Source: Bacteroidales bacterium | GTDB lineage: Bacteria; Bacteroidota; Bacteroidia; Bacteroidales; UBA932 | Direction: 5' to 3' | DNA: 64,000 bases | Assembly (NCBI GenBank): GCA_024401695.1 | Contig: JAKSKN010000005.1 | Span: forward strand, 62,001 to 126,000 | Part shown: positions 36,483 through 45,655 of the stretch, in pieces | Numbering within the stretch: the first letter of the stretch is position 1 | Layout of the letters: each line of letters begins with the position of its first letter | The notes under the pieces: model-generated | Told to the model about the DNA's origin: nothing | What the model saw: the letters and a program-made list of their open reading frames with translations, nothing else | The model's database searches: none | Made by a program: the position numbers and the translations under genes

Positions 36483-36791
36483 ATGAAATTCTCCAAAGAA
36501 ATCAAATCCATCGAAGAGGCAATCGTACAATTGAAACAGATTGGGACCCTTCTTGACACCATAGAAGCCACAGTTCTTGAGATTGAGGAGAATCTTTGCA
36601 ATATAGATGAATCCGTCCCTCACGTAGAGCTTGAGCCGGAAAAATTCACCGAGAATGACAAGAAGCAATACGACAGGCTTGTAGTCTCTCTCAGCGAGGC
36701 ATACAGTCTGGTCGACGAGATCCTCGGTCCCCCGGACGAAGAACCTAAAGTCCCAATCCCACAGTCAAAGAAAAGGCAAATGTGCTCATAA
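36483..36791 (+). CDS. Small coiled-coil protein, unknown
   Basis: 102 aa. Residues about 5-45 have a heptad-like pattern (IKSIEEAIVQLKQIGTLLDTIEATVLEIEENL), suggesting a coiled coil; the tail is Pro-rich and acidic, then basic (QSKKRQMCS). No signal peptide. Not recognised. Its last 47 bases overlap the 3' end of the convergent menA. Confidence 0.65.
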   Translation: MKFSKEIKSIEEAIVQLKQIGTLLDTIEATVLEIEENLCNIDESVPHVELEPEKFTENDKKQYDRLVVSLSEAYSLVDEILGPPDEEPKVPIPQSKKRQMCS

Positions 36792-37632
36792 CGAGCATCG
36801 GAAGCATTTTGTCCAGGGCTCTCCCCTCCATCGTCCACACGCCTTTCAGGTGTGCGATAAAAAGAGGAAGCGTGAACAGATACCAGACTGCTCCTCCATG
36901 CCACAGCGTATTGGCGATCATTGCCACCCAGCCCAGAACAATCAGAACCGTCTGATAGATCCGTGCACCTGTGACCCCCAGTTTTATGGCCGTCGTGGTG
37001 CGGTTGGCGGCATCTGACTTCATATCCCTCGTATTGTTGATATTCAGTACGCCAATGCTGAAAAAGCCGATGCTGCAGGCCGGCAGAATACAATGTTCAA
37101 ACGTATCGGCAAGGTCGTGGATACAGATGCAGCAACTGCCGCATACGGAGACGAGACCGAAGAAAATGAATACGAACACGTCGCCAAGTCCACGGTATCC
37201 GTATGGATTGTCACCAAGGGTATAGTGCATTGCGGCCCAAATGGCGGCGGCGCCCAAAAGAATGAACAGTATGGGTTCAAGGCCGAACAAAGTGCCGAAT
37301 GAGAAGAACACCATCAGTGCTCCGCATACGCAGCAGGAGATGGCCGTGATGAAAATCAGGCGTTTCATTTCCGGTATGGTGATATCACCGTCCTGAAGTG
37401 AGTAATGTATTCCCTGACGCTCATCCGTATCCGTGCCGTGAAGTGTGTCGCCCAATTCGTTGGACAGATTGGAAAGAATCTGCAGCAGCGAGGCGGTGAG
37501 CACGAGTGTGACAATAACCGGAAGGCTGGTGTCACCACGTGTGGCGGCTATGAAGATACCAAGCATAACGCCTGCCAGGGAAAGTGGCAGCGTCCTGAGT
37601 CTCATTGATTTAAGGCAAGCCTTGACTTTCAT
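36745..37632 (-). CDS. menA: 1,4-dihydroxy-2-naphthoate polyprenyltransferase
   Basis: 295 aa UbiA-family membrane prenyltransferase that joins the polyprenyl chain to DHNA in menaquinone synthesis. Two Asp-rich Mg-diphosphate motifs are visible: NLSNELGDTLHGTDTDERQG near residue 55 and NINNTRDMKSDAANRTTTA near 205. About eight hydrophobic helices. It overlaps menG by 4 bases (ATGA), so menG-menA is an operon. Confidence 0.93.
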   Translation of the reverse strand: MKVKACLKSMRLRTLPLSLAGVMLGIFIAATRGDTSLPVIVTLVLTASLLQILSNLSNELGDTLHGTDTDERQGIHYSLQDGDITIPEMKRLIFITAISCCVCGALMVFFSFGTLFGLEPILFILLGAAAIWAAMHYTLGDNPYGYRGLGDVFVFIFFGLVSVCGSCCICIHDLADTFEHCILPACSIGFFSIGVLNINNTRDMKSDAANRTTTAIKLGVTGARIYQTVLIVLGWVAMIANTLWHGGAVWYLFTLPLFIAHLKGVWTMEGRALDKMLPMLVMSTFAFSLTVGLGL

Positions 37633-38333
37633 TTCTTTTCTCCTGTATACATCCTGCAGATGCCGAATGTAAATGCTTTATGGGCCACTTGGTCGAATCC
37701 GCAAGCTTCCATTGTGGCGATCCACTCTTTCTTGCCCGGGAATTTTATGACCGAATCGGGGAGATAGCTGTATGCGCCCTTGTCGCCTGAGATCTTTCCT
37801 CCGATCAGGGGCACGAATTTAGTGAAATAAAACTTGAATGCAAACCTGACCAATGCATTCGTCGGGATGGACAGTTCGAGTATGACGAGACGCCCGCACG
37901 GTTTGAGGACCCTCAGGATTTCTTCCAGAGCTTTCTCGCGGTGTTCAAAATTGCGTATGCCGAAGGCGATGGTGACTCTGTCGAAAGAATTGTCCGGATA
38001 TGGCAGCGATTCGCTGTCGCCAAGCCGGGCACTCACTCGTCCGTCCAATCCCCTCCTGGCAAGTTTCGTCCGCATCACCTCAAGCATCCCTTCTGAAATG
38101 TCAATCCCTTCTATTTCGGTCAATGGATTGGCGTGTTCCGCTATTGCAATGCTGAAATCGCCGGTTCCGCACGCAATATCGAGAATTTTCTGGGATTTAT
38201 CCTTCGTGACGATTTTCTGAAGTGCTTTTCGACGCCATAACTTATCCATATTCAACGACATAAGGTGGTTCAACCTATCGTATTCCGGCGCTATGGAATC
38301 GAACATATGTTCAATATTTTTCTTTTTCACCAT
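37629..38333 (-). CDS. menG: Demethylmenaquinone methyltransferase
   Basis: 234 aa SAM-dependent methyltransferase of the UbiE/MenG family, catalysing the last step of menaquinone synthesis. SAM motif I is ILDIACGTGDFSIAIA, followed by GIDISEGMLEVMR, DSESLPYPDNSFDRVTIAFGIRNFEHREKAL (UbiE signature) and PCGRLVILELS. N-terminal FDSIAPEYDRLNHLMSLNMDKLWR is typical. It is followed directly by menA. UbiE and MenG cannot be told apart by sequence, but menA beside it supports menaquinone. Confidence 0.95.
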   Translation of the reverse strand: MVKKKNIEHMFDSIAPEYDRLNHLMSLNMDKLWRRKALQKIVTKDKSQKILDIACGTGDFSIAIAEHANPLTEIEGIDISEGMLEVMRTKLARRGLDGRVSARLGDSESLPYPDNSFDRVTIAFGIRNFEHREKALEEILRVLKPCGRLVILELSIPTNALVRFAFKFYFTKFVPLIGGKISGDKGAYSYLPDSVIKFPGKKEWIATMEACGFDQVAHKAFTFGICRMYTGEKK

Positions 38334-38396
38334 TGTCCCAAATTAACAATTTGAATTACCAAATGAGAAAAAATGAATATTTTTAGTAATTAGCGT

Positions 38397-38428
38397 ATTG
38401 TTTATAAAATTATTTGAACCTATCTTTG
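38397..38428 (+). promoter_or_regulatory. Promoter of a candidate small RNA
   Basis: -7 TATCTTTG at 38421-38428 with ATTG at 38397-38400 as a -33-like element, spacing 20. It lies in the gap between two leftward genes and points rightward, where there is no gene, only a terminator 39 bases on. Confidence 0.6.
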
Positions 38429-38434
38429 TAGTGC

Positions 38435-38499
38435 TCAAATACAAACAATAGTACTTTTTAACAAACCGCCGGCCTCGTGATGAGCCCGGCGTTTTTTTT
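38435..38499 (+). ncRNA. Candidate small RNA, about 65 nt
   Basis: A complete minimal transcription unit on the plus strand: promoter 38397-38428, a 32-base single-stranded A-rich stretch (38435-38466), and a strong terminator hairpin with eight T. It is not upstream of any plus-strand gene. A six-codon GTG mini-frame (38431-38451) is probably chance. The family is not recognised. The 3' end abuts the stop codon of the sensor kinase gene on the other strand. Confidence 0.55.
38467..38499 (+). terminator. Intrinsic terminator of the candidate small RNA
   Basis: Stem 38467-38476 with 38482-38491 (ten pairs, one mismatch, GC-rich), loop GTGAT, then eight T (38492-38499). In the other direction the tail is TTTGTT only, so the plus direction is clearly favoured. 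Confidence 0.85.
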
Positions 38500-38500
38500 G

Positions 38501-41500
38501 TTATTTATCTATCTCCATCTCTTCCTCTAGTTCTTTCCGTCTTACAGGATTGAACTTGAAATCAAGGATAGCAAGCAAGCTGTCTATCTCGAATGGTTTC
38601 GGCAGGAAGTAGTCAGCCTTGCACAGGAAACCTTTGCTGCGGTTCATCTCATCACCCTTCGCCGTAAGCAGAATTACAGGGATATGGAAATACTGAGGCG
38701 TTGACTTGATCTCCTGACACAGGTCAAAACCATCTTTTTCCGGCATCACTATATCGGTTATGACGGCATCGACTTCATTGTCGTGCAGGATGTTCAATGC
38801 CTCGTCGGCGCCAGATGCGAGAAGCACCCCCTGACAGAATCTCCCCAGTTCATCATACATAAACGCCCTGAGGTCGGCGTCATCATCAACAAACAGAATG
38901 GTCTTGTCCTGAATCGTCTTGTTTTCAATCTTTCTGGCGCGGTTGCGCACCGCGTTCCGGATCTTTTCCTCATCCCTTAGAGTATCAGGGCCGGCAGGAA
39001 TCTCAAACCAGAATGTGGCGCCCTGGTCGCCGGCATTGTTGAATGCCCCGATCCTGCCCTTGTGAGCCTCTACAAGAGACTTTGAATAAGCCAGGCCAAG
39101 TCCGAATCCGGTTTCCTCCTCGGTGACCTTGTAGAAGCCGTCAAAGAGCTTGTCAGTATTGATGACACCGATGCCTGAACCGTGGTCCTTTACACCGACC
39201 TTGATCATATTCGGCTTTTCAGCATCCCATCCGGACCATATAGTAATATGGTGTCCGGCCGAATTATGCTTGAGGGCATTCGCGATCAGGTTGTAGCACG
39301 CGATTTTCATCAGGTTGTCGTCCATCGGCACCATCCCGATGGTCGGGTCAAGCCTGAGGACGAGCTTCATATTGTGAGACATCGCCTCATCATAGAACTC
39401 AACGGCGATCGAACGTAGCCAGTCATTGAAATCCACTGATGAGATGTCAAGTCTCGACAGGCCTTCCTTAATCTTGGACGTAGCCAGGATGGTATTCAGA
39501 AGAGATGACATCTTGTTGGTCTGAAGCAGGATCTTGCTGAGAGTCTGTTGTGTCTTCTCATCAATCCCTTTATCATTCCTAAGTCGTTTCAGGTGCCCTT
39601 TGACCAATGTCAGAGGCGTGCGGAGTTCGTGATTGACATCGACAAGGAAATTGTACCTCTCTTCCTCCCTCGCCTTTATCTCGTCCTGTCTTGCGTGTGC
39701 AACCTTCCTTGCCAGGAAAAAGAAACAGAACAGGAACGCTCCCGAAAGCAACAGGAACCACGGAGATGCATAATACGGTCTCTTGACAAAAAGCGAATAA
39801 ATCTGTTGCGGTTCGGTCCAGGTGCCATCTGCGTTCGTATAGGAGACCTGGATATAATGCGTTCCCGGTGATACCTGCCGCAATCTGACGACAGGTACGG
39901 ATGTCTCTTCATCATATACCTGGCCGACAGGGCCGTCCACGTGGATGCGATACATCCTGGTGGACAGAATGTCGCTTGTGTTTGCGAAGAAATTGATTTC
40001 AACCGTCCTGTTGTTCGTCGGGACTTTGAGATTCTGTATATCCAGTGCCGTCTTGCCGTCAACTGAGACCGAAATCACGCTGATATCGGGGGCGTCATTG
40101 GCCTTGAACAGGAAATCCGGGGTAATTCGGAGCAGAGAGCGTTGTGCCGCCAGATATACGTTTCCTTCCTCAGTTGCCAGTTTCGCATTCTGAGAGAATA
40201 CGTCTCTTCTCATTCCGTCAATTTCAGACAGCGTAACCACCCTGCCGTCCGCCGGTGAATACGAGAAGACCTTGTCTGCAGTGGTAAGCCAGACGTTGTC
40301 GTTCGCATCGCAAAGGATCGTGGACGGCTTGCTGCTGAATTTCTGAGGGAACGAAGAGACCTTGTAATCTACAGTATTGAATGACCAGAAACCATCTTCG
40401 GACACAAACCAGATCAGACCGTTGCTGTCCATCGAGCCTCCTCTCAGGGAATTGGCTGATTCGGATCTGTAAATCGGCCTGAGCTTCTCAGGAAGTGACT
40501 CATCCCATTCATAAAGGCACCGGCCATCCTCGATATACCTGCATTTCGAGCCTTGTACAGGACGCAGGGACGAAGTGAGGTCCAGAGTGGACAGGTCGAT
40601 GAATTCTTCTTCCTTCGTATTGACGTCATACCTTATGATGGCGGTATTGAATGTAAGCACCCTTCCCTGCTCGTCGGTGTCGACGAAGGAACCGTCATAG
40701 GTGGCGTTGCTGCAGAAGAATGCCGTCTGCTTCTCTACACCCACACTTTGAAGCGCCCCTGTCTGCTTGTCAAGGATATACCCGCCATCGTTGGAGGATG
40801 TGAATGCCAGAGTATTGTCATCCAATCTTCCTATGCTGATGACTGACAGCCCTTCCGTTGACCGGATTGATTCAAACCGTTCCGTACGGGGGTCAAAACG
40901 ATAGATGCCGGCGCCAATGGTGCCGATCCATATATCGTCCTGTGCACCGTCCTGGAACAAGGCCGAAAAGCCTTCGAATGAAGGCGACCAGGTGACGAGT
41001 TCGGAACCGTAGTTCTTTATATGTGATTCGGAGATGACGAAAGCCCCGATATTCGGGGAACAGCACCATATGCGTCCGTTGTGGTCGGCAAACATCGACG
41101 TGACGGTAGCTGTCGGGATGGATCCCCTGAAATGCTGGTTATGCTCTATTGTGCTGAGCTTCATCGTCTTGAAATTGAAAATGTTGATACCGCCACCTTC
41201 GGTGCCTATCCACATTTCATCGCCGACTTCCTGGAAGCAGAGTATGGTTTCGCTCGTAAGGCCCTGCTCCTTCGTGATATGGCACATAACCTGTCCGTCA
41301 GGGCTTATGCAATAGTATCCGTCGTGATATATGCCCTGCCAGAGATTTCCGTTGGAGTCAACGTATGATTCGTAGAAGTCGGTGCTGTTCTGAAAAACGG
41401 ACTCGCGGACGAATTTGTTCCTTGTGTCATAGATGAAGTGACCGCCGCCGCTCTTGAACACCAGCAGGTCATTACCACCGTTTCCAGCGCCGTGGAGCAG

Positions 41501-42031
41501 GTCCTTTATCCTGAATGACGGCGTAGCGTTGGATGAAAAGACTGTGGAGAAGGACTCTGTCCCATAATCGTATTTCCAGATGCAGTTCTCGCCACCGAAA
41601 TATATGCTGTCACCGATCTCACAGGCACAGTATGCGACCTTCTTGCCATCCAGACCGACGATACAGTCATTCTCAGGGAAATGAATCTGCGACTTGTACC
41701 CCACAAAACCGCCGTCTGTCATAACCCAGATGACACCGTGGCTGTCTCCAAAGATTCTCAGGACATTGTTCCCGGGGAGGAATCTGTTGTAATCGGGGGC
41801 GTTCTCGGTTGTAATATGAATGAAGGAGTTGCTGCTAGTAAGCTGATACAGACCGTCAGGAGCGCCTATCCAGGCGAAGCCGTTGTCTTCAACAAAAATC
41901 GAGTTGACCTTCGATGGGAAACCATTTGCAGAGGACAGCCTGAAATACGAATAGTCCTTGGCCTGAAGCAAAGGCGTGACTATCGTCAGCAGCAGCGCCG
42001 CTATCGTCAGTGTTAGTGTCAGTTTTTTCAT
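38501..42031 (-). CDS. Hybrid two-component sensor (HTCS-like) lacking the C-terminal DNA-binding domain
   Basis: 1176 aa with the layout of Bacteroidota hybrid systems. Signal peptide (MKKLTLTLTIAALLLTIVTPLLQA); about 13 periplasmic propeller repeats (for example NGFAWIGAPDGLYQL, EMWIGTEGGGINIFN); a Y_Y_Y-like domain before the membrane; a TM helix near residue 765 (WFLLLSGAFLFCFFFLA); HisKA with VNHELRTPLTLV near 800; HATPase with NLIANALKHN, DHGSGIG and GFGLGLAYSKSLV; and a receiver with LFVDDDADLR, phospho-Asp in VITDIVMPEKDGF near 1093 and the Lys in YFLPKPF. It stops right after the receiver; the AraC-type HTH normally present is absent and no separate regulator lies beside it. ATG at 42031 is preferred over an upstream TTG because the signal peptide starts there. 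The ligand is unknown; no SusC/D pair is nearby. Confidence 0.92.
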   Translation of the reverse strand: MKKLTLTLTIAALLLTIVTPLLQAKDYSYFRLSSANGFPSKVNSIFVEDNGFAWIGAPDGLYQLTSSNSFIHITTENAPDYNRFLPGNNVLRIFGDSHGVIWVMTDGGFVGYKSQIHFPENDCIVGLDGKKVAYCACEIGDSIYFGGENCIWKYDYGTESFSTVFSSNATPSFRIKDLLHGAGNGGNDLLVFKSGGGHFIYDTRNKFVRESVFQNSTDFYESYVDSNGNLWQGIYHDGYYCISPDGQVMCHITKEQGLTSETILCFQEVGDEMWIGTEGGGINIFNFKTMKLSTIEHNQHFRGSIPTATVTSMFADHNGRIWCCSPNIGAFVISESHIKNYGSELVTWSPSFEGFSALFQDGAQDDIWIGTIGAGIYRFDPRTERFESIRSTEGLSVISIGRLDDNTLAFTSSNDGGYILDKQTGALQSVGVEKQTAFFCSNATYDGSFVDTDEQGRVLTFNTAIIRYDVNTKEEEFIDLSTLDLTSSLRPVQGSKCRYIEDGRCLYEWDESLPEKLRPIYRSESANSLRGGSMDSNGLIWFVSEDGFWSFNTVDYKVSSFPQKFSSKPSTILCDANDNVWLTTADKVFSYSPADGRVVTLSEIDGMRRDVFSQNAKLATEEGNVYLAAQRSLLRITPDFLFKANDAPDISVISVSVDGKTALDIQNLKVPTNNRTVEINFFANTSDILSTRMYRIHVDGPVGQVYDEETSVPVVRLRQVSPGTHYIQVSYTNADGTWTEPQQIYSLFVKRPYYASPWFLLLSGAFLFCFFFLARKVAHARQDEIKAREEERYNFLVDVNHELRTPLTLVKGHLKRLRNDKGIDEKTQQTLSKILLQTNKMSSLLNTILATSKIKEGLSRLDISSVDFNDWLRSIAVEFYDEAMSHNMKLVLRLDPTIGMVPMDDNLMKIACYNLIANALKHNSAGHHITIWSGWDAEKPNMIKVGVKDHGSGIGVINTDKLFDGFYKVTEEETGFGLGLAYSKSLVEAHKGRIGAFNNAGDQGATFWFEIPAGPDTLRDEEKIRNAVRNRARKIENKTIQDKTILFVDDDADLRAFMYDELGRFCQGVLLASGADEALNILHDNEVDAVITDIVMPEKDGFDLCQEIKSTPQYFHIPVILLTAKGDEMNRSKGFLCKADYFLPKPFEIDSLLAILDFKFNPVRRKELEEEMEIDK

Positions 42032-42111
42032 TATGTGGTCGTTACACCGAAATATAGCAAAACCAAAACACAATTCCAAATAACTGAATGACTTTCAATT
42101 GATAAAGTGAT

Positions 42112-42765
42112 CTAAAGGGTTGCGATCACTGATTCACACGAAACGGCAAGATCACCGACTTTCACCTTTATCTGTGCATCAAGAGGCAGGAAAATGTCAA
42201 TCCTGGATCCGAATTTTATGATACCGCACTGGGCTCCGGCTTCTACGGAGAGCCCCGGTTTGGCATAGTTGACTATACGTCTTGCAAAGCCTCCGGCAAT
42301 CTGCTTGAACAGAATCTCGTGGCCCTCCGGAGTCTTGATCGCCGTGCAGGTATGTTCGTTGTCCTGTGACGATTTCGGCTTGAATGCGAAGAAATGCTTT
42401 CCGGGATGATACTTGTAGTATGTGACCGTACCCTTCACCGGCCAGAAGTTTGCGTGATAATCGAAGAAATTCATATACACGGAAACCTTGATGCAGTCGC
42501 GTTTCAAGTATTCACCCTCATATTCTTGCTCGACAATCACAACTCTCCCATCTGCAACGGATAAAACATTTTTGTCACAACTCGTAACTTTTTTGTTAGG
42601 AACTAAAAAGAACTTAGTTTGCCACACTGCGACCCAGATGGCGACACCAGTTATCGTCCAGTCGAGCCAATCAATCCTTACAAGCAGGAACATCGCGGCG
42701 ATGACCGCTGCACAGCAGATATATATAATTGCGATCGAGCCGTATGAATTCTTATCTATCTTCAT
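42112..42765 (-). CDS. psd: Phosphatidylserine decarboxylase proenzyme
   Basis: 217 aa, the short PSD type. It makes phosphatidylethanolamine at the inner membrane. Two N-terminal membrane helices (IAIIYICCAAVIAAMFLLV, then WTITGVAIWVAVW) precede the catalytic part: VYMNFFDYHANFWPV, the HPGKHFFAF segment and the self-cleavage site in IIKFGSRIDIFLP, where the Ser becomes the pyruvoyl group. The frame extends to 42921, but that extension overlaps cdsA; ATG at 42765 gives the family N-terminus. It follows cdsA by 20 bases. Confidence 0.93.
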   Translation of the reverse strand: MKIDKNSYGSIAIIYICCAAVIAAMFLLVRIDWLDWTITGVAIWVAVWQTKFFLVPNKKVTSCDKNVLSVADGRVVIVEQEYEGEYLKRDCIKVSVYMNFFDYHANFWPVKGTVTYYKYHPGKHFFAFKPKSSQDNEHTCTAIKTPEGHEILFKQIAGGFARRIVNYAKPGLSVEAGAQCGIIKFGSRIDIFLPLDAQIKVKVGDLAVSCESVIATL

Positions 42766-42785
42766 TGAGGATGACTTTGGGGTTA

Positions 42786-43631
42786 TCAGATGAGTCCGAA
42801 AATCGAAAGGTAGATGCAAGAGAGTGGAATGGCTATGAGTGAACTGTCGAAGCGGTCGAGCACTCCCCCATGGCCCGGAATGGCATTTCCGCTGTCCTTG
42901 ACGTGGAAATAGCGTTTCCACATTGATTCAACCAGGTCTCCACAGACGGCACCGACACTGATAATCACGCCGACAGCGATACAATGGGCAAGGGAGAACG
43001 GCAGCCACGTCAGATAATGAAGTCCGACTGCGGTGGCCGTGCCGATCACAACGGCACCCCAGAATCCCCACCAGGATTTCTTCGGGGAGATTGAAGGCGC
43101 AAGCTTCCGTGAATCCGGTTTCTGGCCTAAAGCAGTGCCGATGGCGTATGCTCCGACGTCACTCATCCAAATGATGATGAAAAGAGAAAGAAGCATCCAC
43201 CCGTCAAACACTTCGCAATCCATCACCAGCTTTGGCGACAGCGCGATAGGAAGGGCGATGTATAGCAGAGCTGCATATATATACGACAGATTGCCGTGGT
43301 CTTCGTGATTCTGCCTGAAGATGCAGCTTATAGGTATGGCGAGCAGCAGCAGGAAGCAGCAGCTCACAAGGACGGATACCAAGGTCACGGAAGCCTTGGC
43401 ATAACACTCAAGGAAGTAAACGGCCAGAAATCCGCATAGACCGCAGAGAATTGCCATCGCGCGCTGTAATTTCATCGATTCGCCGATGGATATGTTGAAG
43501 AATTCTCTCATCCCATAAAGCATTATGCACCAGAACAGGCAGAAATACGTGATTCTGTCGAACGTGATGCAGAATGCCATTATGGCAACGAACAGAGCGC
43601 CGGATATGGTTCTCTTGGCTAAATCATTCAT
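42786..43631 (-). CDS. cdsA: Phosphatidate cytidylyltransferase
   Basis: 281 aa with about eight hydrophobic helices. It makes CDP-diacylglycerol, precursor of the substrate chain leading to Psd. The CTP-transfer signature KDSGNAIPGHGGVLDRFDSS near the C-terminus is intact, as are APSISPKKSWWGFWGA and WMSDVGAYAIG. It overlaps the ftsH stop by 8 bases and is followed by psd, giving a lipid-synthesis pair behind ftsH. Confidence 0.95.
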   Translation of the reverse strand: MNDLAKRTISGALFVAIMAFCITFDRITYFCLFWCIMLYGMREFFNISIGESMKLQRAMAILCGLCGFLAVYFLECYAKASVTLVSVLVSCCFLLLLAIPISCIFRQNHEDHGNLSYIYAALLYIALPIALSPKLVMDCEVFDGWMLLSLFIIIWMSDVGAYAIGTALGQKPDSRKLAPSISPKKSWWGFWGAVVIGTATAVGLHYLTWLPFSLAHCIAVGVIISVGAVCGDLVESMWKRYFHVKDSGNAIPGHGGVLDRFDSSLIAIPLSCIYLSIFGLI

Positions 43632-45606
43632 TGACTGATGCTGTTTCTACAGGTTTTTCTTCTTTCTTGAGTCTGTCTTCGCCGTGCTTACCGGCCTTAG
43701 GGCCAAGAAGAGCCTCGATATCGTCGGACATTATGACTTCCTTTTCGATAAGCAGACTGGCAAGCTTGTCAAGTGCCTCCCAGTTGTCCTTGAGGAGCTT
43801 CCTTGTACGGTTTGTCACCTCTTCGATGAGAGCCTTTGCTTCGGAATCGATAAGTTCGGCCGTCTTTTCGCCATATGGCTTCGTGAATCCGTATCCAGCG
43901 CCTTCAGCATCATAATAGCTGAGGTTGCCGACCTTTTCGCTCATTCCGAAGTACGTGACCATCGAATACGCTATCTTGGTCATCCGTGAGAAGTCGCTGA
44001 GCGCACCCGTGCAAGGCACGCCGTCATTGATCATCTCTTCAGCCACGCGGCCGCCTACAAGGCAGCACATCTCGTCCATAAGGTCGCTCTTGGACTGCAT
44101 CACCTTCTCGTCAGGCAGGCTCCAGGTGATGCCCAGGGCCTGTCCTCTTGGGATGATGCTGACCTTCAATACAGGGTCACAACCAGGAAGCAGCCATCCT
44201 GCAACGGCGTGGCCGGCCTCGTGGTATGCGGTGATCCTCTTCTCCTTCTCGGACATTATGGTCTTCTTCCTCTCTATGCCGCCGACCACGCGGTCAACTG
44301 CGTCCATGAAGTCCTGGTTGCAGATGTCCGTTCGGTTCTTGCGGGCGGCAGTAAGCGCCGCCTCATTGCATATGTTGGCAATATCGGCGCCCGAGAAGCC
44401 AGGGGTATGCTTGGCAATGGCCTCAAGGTCGAAATCAGTTGAAAGCTTGAGATTCTTGATGTGGACCTGGAATATCTCCTTGCGTTCGTTCAGATCAGGC
44501 AGGGTCACGTGGATCTGGCGGTCGAAACGTCCGGCACGCATAAGGGCCTTGTCCAGGATGTCGGCACGGTTGGTGGCGGCAAGCACGATGACGCCGCTGT
44601 TGGAACCGAAGCCGTCCATCTCTGTAAGAAGCTGGTTCAGGGTGTTCTCGCGCTCGTCATTGGAACTCCAGCCCGCATTCTTGCCGCGGGCACGGCCGAC
44701 GGCATCAATCTCGTCGATGAAGACGATGCAAGGGGCCTTTTCCTTTGCCTGGGAGAACAGGTCACGCACACGGCTTGCACCGACGCCGACAAACATCTCG
44801 ACGAAATCTGAACCGCTGATCGAGAAGAACGGAACGTTGGCCTCGCCTGCCACAGCCTTCGCAAGAAGGGTCTTACCTGTGCCCGGAGGGCCTACAAGCA
44901 GGGCACCTTTAGGAATCTTTCCGCCGAGCGAAGTGTATTTCTTAGGATTCTTGAGGAAATCGACTATCTCCATCACTTCCTCCTTTGCTCCGTACAGTCC
45001 AGCCACATCCTTGAAAGTGACGTTGACCTTGTCCTTGTCGGCAAGCTTGCCCGTGGCCTTGCCGACGTTGAAAGGATTCATCCCACCACCGGCACCGCCG
45101 CCGGCACCTTTGTTCATACCACGGAACATCCATCCCCAGAGGATGAACAGTAATATCAGAGGCAGGATCCACTCAAGCACGTTCGACCATATCTTGGCGT
45201 CATTCTCCATAACGACCTTGACCTGTCCGTCTTCCGGGAGCTGGCTGTTCAACTCCTCGAAAGTGGTTTCGGGATCGAATCTTGTCGAAGTCAGGAAGAA
45301 GAAATGAGGCGAGCGTGTCGGAACCCTGCCGCCGGCGAAGAGCCCGTCATACTTGGCCAGGCAGTCAGGCTTGACGGTAACGTTGCCCTTGAAGTCATTG
45401 CGGACGAAATGAATCTCCTTGACGTCCCCGTCAAGTATCATTTCCTTGACCTGGGCCCATTCGATCTTCTGTGCCGCCGGAGAACTGTTGCCGAAAAGCA
45501 TCCAGCCTATGCCCAGTATAAGCAGTATGTAGAACCACGAAAGGTTGATGCGGATGACCTTGGTCTTCCTGCCTTTCTTTTTGTTGTTATTTCTGTTATT
45601 TGCCAT
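43624..45606 (-). CDS. ftsH: ATP-dependent zinc metalloprotease FtsH
   Basis: 660 aa. Two membrane helices flank a periplasmic segment ([15 protein letters not shown] near residue 25; [14 protein letters not shown] near 150). AAA domain: [13 protein letters not shown] near 242, [11 protein letters not shown], the second region of homology [22 protein letters not shown]. Zinc protease: [10 protein letters not shown] near 464, with the third ligand further on. It degrades membrane and regulatory proteins and usually forms hexamers. A glycine-rich [11 protein letters not shown] stretch follows the second helix. First gene of ftsH-cdsA-psd, with a -7 element 34 bases upstream. Confidence 0.97.
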   Translation of the reverse strand: MANNRNNNKKKGRKTKVIRINLSWFYILLILGIGWMLFGNSSPAAQKIEWAQVKEMILDGDVKEIHFVRNDFKGNVTVKPDCLAKYDGLFAGGRVPTRSPHFFFLTSTRFDPETTFEELNSQLPEDGQVKVVMENDAKIWSNVLEWILPLILLFILWGWMFRGMNKGAGGGAGGGMNPFNVGKATGKLADKDKVNVTFKDVAGLYGAKEEVMEIVDFLKNPKKYTSLGGKIPKGALLVGPPGTGKTLLAKAVAGEANVPFFSISGSDFVEMFVGVGASRVRDLFSQAKEKAPCIVFIDEIDAVGRARGKNAGWSSNDERENTLNQLLTEMDGFGSNSGVIVLAATNRADILDKALMRAGRFDRQIHVTLPDLNERKEIFQVHIKNLKLSTDFDLEAIAKHTPGFSGADIANICNEAALTAARKNRTDICNQDFMDAVDRVVGGIERKKTIMSEKEKRITAYHEAGHAVAGWLLPGCDPVLKVSIIPRGQALGITWSLPDEKVMQSKSDLMDEMCCLVGGRVAEEMINDGVPCTGALSDFSRMTKIAYSMVTYFGMSEKVGNLSYYDAEGAGYGFTKPYGEKTAELIDSEAKALIEEVTNRTRKLLKDNWEALDKLASLLIEKEVIMSDDIEALLGPKAGKHGEDRLKKEEKPVETASVNE

Positions 45607-45624
45607 ATTTCTGTCTGGAATGAC

Positions 45625-45632
45625 TAACTTTG
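45625..45632 (+). promoter_or_regulatory. -7 element of birA
   Basis: TAACTTTG, exact TAnnTTTG. Expected transcription start near 45639 excludes the upstream in-frame start codons and supports the ATG at 45656. Confidence 0.6.
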
Positions 45633-45639
45633 TATTCTA

Positions 45640-45647
45640 CAAATATA
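45640..45647 (-). promoter_or_regulatory. -7 element of ftsH-cdsA-psd
   Basis: TATATTTG on the minus strand, 33 bases before the ftsH ATG. It lies eight bases from the birA -7 element on the other strand, so the two promoters overlap and probably compete. Confidence 0.6.
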
Positions 45648-45655
45648 CAACAAAA

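Noticed and set aside
42766-42921. N-terminal extension of psd
   Set aside because: The extension is inside cdsA in another frame, has no helical or targeting character, and starts upstream of the cdsA stop; the ATG at 42765 fits the family.
43925-45307. 460-codon open frame on the plus strand opposite ftsH
   Set aside because: It lies entirely within ftsH, and its product is a composition shadow without any domain or promoter. Similar shadows at 2640-3419, 10897-11790, 15795-16880, 23343-24536 and 25457-26488 were rejected for the same reason.
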